From: Candidatus Aenigmatarchaeota archaeon
GTDB taxonomy: Archaea > Aenigmatarchaeota > Aenigmatarchaeia > QMZP01
NCBI GenBank assembly: GCA_003663445.1
Contig: QMZZ01000030.1
Location: forward strand, 1-5,875
DNA: 5,875 bases
Direction of reading: 5' to 3'
Under the pieces are notes generated by a model. The model did not search any database. It was not told where the DNA came from and was given only the letters and a program-made list of their open reading frames with translations. Position 1 is the first letter of the stretch. The number at the start of each line of letters is the position of its first letter. This document shows, piece after piece, positions 1-4,293 of this stretch. A program made the position numbers and the translations under genes.

Positions 1-666
1 ATAAAGCGAAATCTGCTTTGAATATTCATTAAGCATCCTCCTGTAACCGGCTGTAAGGCTTTCTGTTTTTGTCCTTAGGTAAGCCTCCAAATCCCCTCCT
101 GCTGTTATCACAGATGCCATCCCGATCAGGAGTTCTGAAAAAAGCGGGGACGGGGACCTAAGGGCTGCGCGCTGAAGGGCTGTTGCAAGGTCCATTCCCA
201 AAGCCGTGACATTCGTATAGATCCTTTGCGCCTCCCTTCCTATTATCCCCTTCCTCTGCCTCAGTAGCTTGAAAATCTCTATCGGGTTCGCGCCAGAGGA
301 TGCTATCGTCGTCATGTAGAATGCTGCAAAGGGGAGCGTTTTTTCTATCTCTCTTCTCAAACCACCGATCCTCATCCCAGGGTACCAATAGCCAAAGAGG
401 AAAACGAAACCTGAAGAGGCAAGGGCTAGTGCAATCGAAAGTGTATAGGAATAGGTGGCATATGCTGTCAGGAAGGGGACGAAAACAGAGGAAAATATCA
501 GGACAAGGGAAAAGGTCAGGACAGAATAAAGGAGGATCTCTGAAAGATATTCCTGGAGGCTCTGCCTCATCCTTGCCCTCTTGAGGTCGAGCTTTAGGGA
601 CTCGAAATAGCCTAAATATGGCTCTACCAGCCTACCGAAGATCTGGACAGCGAATTTCTCGAGCAT
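1..666 (-). CDS. TadC/PilC-like (T2SF family) pilus platform membrane protein, 3' part beyond window
   Basis: This frame is open from an ATG at 666-664 to the window edge, giving 222 residues with no stop. The product resembles the N-terminal half of an archaeal T2SF-domain protein (TadC/PilC/FlaJ group), the inner-membrane platform that couples the cytoplasmic ATPase to pilin insertion. A basic, amphipathic N-terminal segment (about 1-40) precedes two hydrophobic segments (about 42-66 and 72-94). A cytoplasmic T2SF-like domain follows from about 105, with the typical LPFAAFYMTTIASSG stretch (111-125) and the MASVITAGGDLEAYL region (183-197). The start lies 1 bp after the ATPase stop (TGA-G-ATG), so translational coupling is likely. 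Gene order ATPase then platform is the usual one for these systems. Archaeal homologues often carry two T2SF repeats, so more than half of the gene may be missing. FlaJ of an archaellum is an alternative, but no other archaellum gene is visible. Confidence 0.85.
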   Translation of the reverse strand, partial: MLEKFAVQIFGRLVEPYLGYFESLKLDLKRARMRQSLQEYLSEILLYSVLTFSLVLIFSSVFVPFLTAYATYSYTLSIALALASSGFVFLFGYWYPGMRIGGLRREIEKTLPFAAFYMTTIASSGANPIEIFKLLRQRKGIIGREAQRIYTNVTALGMDLATALQRAALRSPSPLFSELLIGMASVITAGGDLEAYLRTKTESLTAGYRRMLNEYSKQISLY

Positions 667-667
667 C

Positions 668-2401
668 TCAAAGCCCTACAAGTTCTAAAACCCTTTCCGG
701 TGTTGTATAGTATGCATGAATTATCCTGGTCGCATCCTTATAATCATAAATCCCGTTCTCGTACATCCACTCAAGGATAGCTCTTCTTTTCACCAGCTCT
801 GCTTTTATCACCTCTTCAGACACACCTGTCTTTTTGGCTATTTTTTTCAGCACAACCGATTTACCAACTATCTCATGCTCATCCTTTGCCGGGTTCCAGG
901 CAAACACCTTATTGCTAACAGGTCTGTCATTTTGAATCCCTGTAATTTCTAGGATCGAATCCGCCCTCCTTACATATCTTCCCTTGAGCCTGGCAAGGGT
1001 GAGGAAAACCACTATATCTATGTTCTCGAGCAGGGAGGGCGGAAGGGAGATGGGTGGTGTCACCAACCTGTCTATCAGCTGCGGGATGCTGGCTGCATGG
1101 ATGGTTGCGAGGGACGGGTGACCGGTTGCCATCTGCTGGAAGAGAACATATGCCTCCTTCCCCCTCACCTCACCGACGATTATATAATCAGGTCTTTGCC
1201 TCAGGCTCGATTTCAGAAGGTCGAAAAGCGTCACCTCGCCTATCCTTCCCTTGACAGAAAGCGGTGTTCTCGAAACATGCGGGATCCAGTGTGGATGATA
1301 AAGCCTCAGTTCAGCCGTGTCCTCTATGCTCACGACCTTAAGGGTTGGCCTGATGAAAAGCGAGAGGACGTTCAAAAGCGATGTCTTTCCTGTGGCTGTT
1401 CCGCCTGATATCAGGATTGACTGACCGTACTCAACTGCAAGCCATAAATAGGCAAGCTCGATGGCAGAAAGTGTGTTGTAATAGATCATATGTGCTGGTG
1501 TAAGGGGTTTTTCCGTGAACTTTCTTATCGTGAAATTCGAACCCTTTCTTGCGATATCAGAGCCGAGGGTTGCCTGGACCCTGCTTCCGTCAGGCAAGGC
1601 CCCGTCCAGAAGCGGTTCAGCTATCGATATCGTTTTATTGCATTTTTGAGCAAGTCTTATAACGAAACGGTTGAGTTCGTCTGGATCGTTAAAAACGACA
1701 TTCGTCCTTATCGATCCCAATCTGGGGTCCCTGTGATAAACATAGATCGGTATCCCAACACCGTCACAGCTCAGGTCCTCTATATTCGGATCTGCCATCA
1801 GGGGCTCGATCTTCCCAAGGCCCATCAGGTCCCTTTCTATATAGTACATGATCACAGCGAACTTTTCAGGATCGAGATCCACCCCCATCTCTTTCAGGGA
1901 AAGAGCGACGGCATCCCTAAGCAAATCCCTTGCCTTCACAACACCCAGCTTGCTGAGATCTACATCCAGCTTTTCCTCGAGCTCAGCCTTTACTTTTTCG
2001 ATAAGCTCCTTATCAGCCAGGGTTATGGCTGGCTCCACAACCTCATAAACGGGCTGAAGGGTTTTCGGGTCCCATCTTATATGGGCGTATGCAAAAACCC
2101 TTTCTCCTTTTTTCGGTTCCTTGGGTATCAGGGGATACTTAAGCTCTATCCCCTTCAGGTTTTCCCTTTCCTCTTTAATCGCTATCCCTGATATCGGTCT
2201 CAGTTTTGGCTCTATCTCAAGCCCTTCGGGTTTCTTTTCAGGCTTTGGCTTTTCCCTTTCCTCAGGCTTTACGAGCTTTAAGGCGATTTCAGGATAAGCT
2301 AAAACCCTCGGCTTCTCCGGCTTCTCTACCCTTTCTGGCCTATGTAAAGCCAAATAGCCAACCCTAAGCCTTTCGAGAAGCACATGGATGTTGTAGGTCA
2401 T
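668..2401 (-). CDS. Type IV pilus / type II secretion assembly ATPase (archaeal TadA/VirB11-like, PilB-type)
   Basis: This is a cytoplasmic hexameric secretion ATPase that hydrolyses ATP to drive pilin assembly at the platform protein. Visible motifs in order are: Walker A GGTATGKTS at residues 333-341 (Lys339); the Asp-box-like region VVSIEDTAEL at 356-365 (Glu360, Asp361); Walker B RPDYIIVGEVRG at 403-414 (Glu411); and the His box TGHPSLATIHA at 426-436 (His428, His435). Before the core is a family-like N-terminal domain from about 100 (YEVVEP at 119-124). Residues 21-100 form a Lys/Glu/Pro-rich, probably flexible stretch. The length of 577 is within the range of archaeal PilB-type enzymes and above that of bacterial VirB11. 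The C-terminal region (about 505-577) lies beyond the motor core. The ATG at 2401 overlaps the preceding stop by 4 bp (ATGA) and has no clear Shine-Dalgarno, consistent with coupling. Its position between pilin genes and a TadC-like gene supports the role. FlaI is less likely without FlaH. Confidence 0.93.
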   Translation of the reverse strand: MTYNIHVLLERLRVGYLALHRPERVEKPEKPRVLAYPEIALKLVKPEEREKPKPEKKPEGLEIEPKLRPISGIAIKEERENLKGIELKYPLIPKEPKKGERVFAYAHIRWDPKTLQPVYEVVEPAITLADKELIEKVKAELEEKLDVDLSKLGVVKARDLLRDAVALSLKEMGVDLDPEKFAVIMYYIERDLMGLGKIEPLMADPNIEDLSCDGVGIPIYVYHRDPRLGSIRTNVVFNDPDELNRFVIRLAQKCNKTISIAEPLLDGALPDGSRVQATLGSDIARKGSNFTIRKFTEKPLTPAHMIYYNTLSAIELAYLWLAVEYGQSILISGGTATGKTSLLNVLSLFIRPTLKVVSIEDTAELRLYHPHWIPHVSRTPLSVKGRIGEVTLFDLLKSSLRQRPDYIIVGEVRGKEAYVLFQQMATGHPSLATIHAASIPQLIDRLVTPPISLPPSLLENIDIVVFLTLARLKGRYVRRADSILEITGIQNDRPVSNKVFAWNPAKDEHEIVGKSVVLKKIAKKTGVSEEVIKAELVKRRAILEWMYENGIYDYKDATRIIHAYYTTPERVLELVGL

Positions 2402-2793
2402 TCAATAAATAATTGGTTTCCATTCTTTTTTAATTCAACCACACCCTCATTGCTCAGGGTTCTGCCGAAAAGCTTTAGAGGGATGTCTAGGGTGAGCAAC
2501 AGGTCGAACCTGCCGGATTTCATATTCACCTTTTTCCCTGAAAGGTTCATGAGATAAGTTGACTCGCCTGCCCTTGTCGGTATCGTAAAGCTTGCTGTTG
2601 TGTTTCCAGGGATAGTCGAAAGCCAATAGGCATTCTGGATCAAGAACTCCCTCACCAACTGGAGCTGCTTAAGCTCTGACTCTTCACTCCAGAAGTCGCG
2701 ATAAAGAAAGAGCATGGAAGCTATGAGGAGGAAAACGGCAACAGCTATACCGAAAACAGCAACTGCCTCGAGCACCGGGGCCTGTCCTTTCAT
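2398..2793 (-). CDS. Pilin-like protein with class III-type signal peptide (candidate minor pilin)
   Basis: The 131-residue protein starts MKGQAPVLEAVAVF, followed by a hydrophobic helix to about residue 30 and a soluble domain of about 100 residues. The K-G-Q start followed by a small residue and then a Glu near the helix start resembles archaeal class III prepilin signals, which a PibD/FlaK-type peptidase normally cuts after the Gly, here G3. Glu9 would then be mature residue 6 rather than the usual 5, so this is an imperfect match. The ectodomain has two N-x-S/T sequons (N64 and N83) and no Cys. I do not recognise a named family. Both ends use ATGA overlaps: with the 184-residue gene upstream and with the ATPase downstream. 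This tight coupling suggests a stoichiometric, low-abundance component such as a minor or initiating pilin. A non-pilin single-pass anchor protein is the alternative. Confidence 0.75.
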   Translation of the reverse strand: MKGQAPVLEAVAVFGIAVAVFLLIASMLFLYRDFWSEESELKQLQLVREFLIQNAYWLSTIPGNTTASFTIPTRAGESTYLMNLSGKKVNMKSGRFDLLLTLDIPLKLFGRTLSNEGVVELKKNGNQLFIE

Positions 2794-3344
2794 TCTATCT
2801 CTACTTTCAGATAGGTTATATATTCCCCGCCTTCCTGGGTCACATTCCAGAATTCTACCTTCAGGGTCTTTCCACTCTTTTCCTCACCCAGAAGGGCGAT
2901 ACTATAGTTTCGGTCTTGGGCTGAAAGCTTTCTGAAGCAAAGCTTCAGGGTCATCCCTTCCGGCTCGTAAAGGAAAACCCAGGGATCATCCTCCCCATAC
3001 CTTCCCGGTGTCACCTCATCCTGAATTTCTGGAAAATACGCCTTTGCCTCTATTTCATTAATCTGGGCCTGAGACGGGATGATGAGAAAAATGCAGTTAT
3101 CAGTACTGCAATTTGAAAGCCTTAAAGAGCCTGTGGAGAAAAACCAATCACGCTTCCCTCCTTCATTCGCTATCTCGACCATCCCCTTTGCCGCTTCCTG
3201 CACCCATGCCTTCGCCTGCTGGAACTTCCCAACAGCCTCGTTTTTCTGAATAACCGGCATAACCCCCTGATAGGCAAAACCCAGAAGACCTATAAAAATC
3301 CCTACCAGGATTATCATCCCAAGAATGTTTGCTTGCAGCCTCAT
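2790..3344 (-). CDS. Single-pass membrane protein, pilin-like (candidate minor pilin)
   Basis: The 184-residue product has a very short N-terminus (MRLQA), one hydrophobic helix at about residues 6-32, and a helical stretch at about 33-60 (QKNEAVGKFQQAKAW). A mixed, probably beta-rich domain follows. The lollipop layout of a short leader, one hydrophobic helix and an external domain is that of type IV pilin-like proteins. There is no clean Gly/Ala-Glu class III motif, so processing by a prepilin peptidase is uncertain. If cut, A5 is the likeliest position. Three Cys are present: C79 and C84 in a short loop (NCSTDNC), and C136. Sequons occur at N78, N146 and N167. The ATG lies 6 bp after the pilin stop, in the same frame, with no convincing Shine-Dalgarno. 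Its last bases overlap the next gene as ATGA. I do not recognise a named family. The operon position argues for a pilus component. Confidence 0.75.
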   Translation of the reverse strand: MRLQANILGMIILVGIFIGLLGFAYQGVMPVIQKNEAVGKFQQAKAWVQEAAKGMVEIANEGGKRDWFFSTGSLRLSNCSTDNCIFLIIPSQAQINEIEAKAYFPEIQDEVTPGRYGEDDPWVFLYEPEGMTLKLCFRKLSAQDRNYSIALLGEEKSGKTLKVEFWNVTQEGGEYITYLKVEIE

Positions 3345-3350
3345 CGAGAA

Positions 3351-3761
3351 TCAGCAGGTCACTGATTGAGTGTAGGATGCTGATGCTGTTGCAAGCGTGA
3401 CGGTATAGGTTTTCCCTGCTTCAAGAAGATTTTTTGAAACATTAATCTCAAAAACACCTGCTTGACCAGGTTGAATAGAATCATTTATGAGACCTTTACC
3501 AGTAATAGTTAATGCTTGCCCACCAGATGCGACAGTCACTTGGACAAAATCTTCACTGGTTAAGGTAGCTGTCCCCACATTGGAAACTGTCACCTCAATC
3601 CTTCCATCCTCATATAAACAAATCGGGCTGCCAACTATCTGGAAGTTCGATGAAACCATCGTTGACATATAGCCTGAAAAGAATAGCCAGGCAGTTCCTG
3701 CGAGAGCAAGGGTTATCATCAGCAGGAGAATGCTCGCAATTACTGGTGCTATACCTCTCAT
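3351..3761 (-). CDS. Archaeal type IV pilin, probable major subunit
   Basis: The start MRGIAPVIASILLLMITLAL is the hallmark of archaeal pilins of the Pilin_N (DUF1628-like) group: a basic residue, Gly, then a conserved PVIA hydrophobic helix (about 4-28). Cleavage is expected after G3, leaving a 3-residue leader. The rest (about 40-136) alternates short hydrophobic strands and turns, consistent with a small Ig-like beta-sandwich head outside the membrane. It has exactly two Cys, C48 where the head begins and C136 as the last residue, plus sequons at N93 and N107. An in-frame TAA lies two codons upstream of the ATG, so the start is fixed. Codon use differs from its neighbours: five of six Gln codons are CAA, against two of eleven in the following gene. 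It is the second gene of the cluster and may have its own promoter. Minor-pilin status is possible, but the canonical N-terminus and its place ahead of the others favour the main subunit. Confidence 0.9.
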   Translation of the reverse strand: MRGIAPVIASILLLMITLALAGTAWLFFSGYMSTMVSSNFQIVGSPICLYEDGRIEVTVSNVGTATLTSEDFVQVTVASGGQALTITGKGLINDSIQPGQAGVFEINVSKNLLEAGKTYTVTLATASASYTQSVTC

Positions 3762-3777
3762 ACTTTATTTTTTGCTT

Positions 3778-3783
3778 CCCTCC
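3778..3783 (-). promoter_or_regulatory. Shine-Dalgarno-like GGAGGG ahead of the pilin gene, at unusually long spacing
   Basis: The minus strand reads AAAGGAGGG, a strong match to the anti-Shine-Dalgarno end of 16S rRNA, but 16 nt separate it from the pilin ATG against the usual 5 to 10. No in-frame start lies nearer, because a TAA is two codons upstream of the ATG. It may act weakly on read-through mRNA from the upstream gene. It would be absent from a leaderless message starting at the pilin ATG. Confidence 0.35.
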
Positions 3784-3791
3784 TTTTTAAG
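3784..3791 (-). promoter_or_regulatory. Possible internal archaeal promoter (TATA-like box) for the pilin gene
   Basis: On the minus strand CTTAAAAA is preceded by AGAAAA (BRE-like) and ends exactly 22 nt before the pilin ATG, so the box is centred about 26 nt upstream. That is the spacing of a leaderless archaeal transcript starting at the ATG. The box overlaps the stop codon of the coiled-coil gene. The same 22-nt spacing is seen at the first gene of the cluster. Low sequence complexity (A-rich) means it could occur by chance. Confidence 0.4.
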
Positions 3792-4254
3792 TTTTCTGTT
3801 GCTGTTGAGGCTGGTAATAGTAGCTGTAAAGCCTCTTTATCCTTTTATCGAGTGTGTCCAAAGCCGTCAACATTGCTTGCTGGGCTTCGAGTGATTTTTT
3901 GTTTTGATCGAGAAGTTCCTCAAGCTTTTTGATAACCGGTTCCATTGCCTTTGTCCCAAGACCTGCAACCATCTCCTCTTGAGCAGATTTTTTCAGGATC
4001 TCCATAAACTCCTTGAAAATCCCTGTCAGCTCGTCTATCTTTTTCGGTATAGCAGACAGCTCTGCAACAAGCTCAGAGTTCGCCTTTATAACATCGTCTA
4101 TCACCCTCTGGTTCGATTTTATAAGCTCGATGATCTGCTCGATCAACCTTTGGATCTCAGCAGAAGCCGAAGCCTCCTCGAGTTTTCTTATCCTATGTTC
4201 AAGCCTCCTGATGGGTGAAGCAGGTATAATCTCGTACTCTTCCTCTTCCACCAT
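3787..4254 (-). CDS. Soluble coiled-coil protein opening the pilus operon, function unknown
   Basis: The 155-residue, highly charged protein has no signal peptide, membrane segment or Cys, so it is probably cytoplasmic. In order: an acidic head (MVEEEEYE, 1-8); a proline-bounded basic patch IIPASPIRRLEHRIRKLEE (9-27); a long helix with Ile/Leu periodicity (about 33-95); a short break around GLG (98-100); a second helix (about 101-141); and a Tyr/Gln-rich tail (RLYSYYYQPQQQQ, 141-153). The heptad-like pattern predicts a homo-oligomeric coiled coil or helical bundle. I recognise no enzyme motif and assign no name. It is the first gene after a TATA-like box, 25 bp ahead of the pilin. A scaffold, ATPase regulator or localisation factor for the pilus machine is possible, and by topology alone it is loosely reminiscent of soluble archaellum accessory proteins. 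It lacks a detectable Shine-Dalgarno, which fits leaderless translation from the ATG at 4254. Being a real gene is secure; its role is inference from context. Confidence 0.85.
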   Translation of the reverse strand: MVEEEEYEIIPASPIRRLEHRIRKLEEASASAEIQRLIEQIIELIKSNQRVIDDVIKANSELVAELSAIPKKIDELTGIFKEFMEILKKSAQEEMVAGLGTKAMEPVIKKLEELLDQNKKSLEAQQAMLTALDTLDKRIKRLYSYYYQPQQQQKT

Positions 4255-4276
4255 AAATTAAATTAATCCGGGCCAG

Positions 4277-4284
4277 AATATAAA
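4277..4284 (-). promoter_or_regulatory. Archaeal TATA-like box, probable promoter of the pilus operon
   Basis: In the 39-bp gap after the thermosome stop the minus strand carries TTTATATT, preceded by TTTTAAACA. The box ends 22 nt before the ATG at 4254, so its centre lies about 26 nt upstream, matching a leaderless start at or next to the ATG. No Shine-Dalgarno lies between the box and the ATG, which agrees. It would drive the coiled-coil gene and, by read-through, the pilin, ATPase and platform genes. Confidence 0.6.
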
Positions 4285-4293
4285 TGTTTAAAA

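Noticed and set aside
158..388. Minus-strand 76-codon frame and an overlapping plus-strand frame at 300-584
   Set aside because: Both lie within the platform protein gene, whose frame is open from 666 to the window edge with membrane segments and T2SF motifs.
1490..2191. Plus-strand open frame of 233 codons
   Set aside because: It lies wholly antisense to the ATPase, whose motifs are unmistakable, and its product shows no coherent domain. It is a shadow frame.
668..4254. Archaellum (fla/arl) operon
   Set aside because: An ATPase and platform pair is present, but no FlaH/ArlH, FlaG or FlaF, and the pilin has the archaeal T4 pilin N-terminus rather than an archaellin one.
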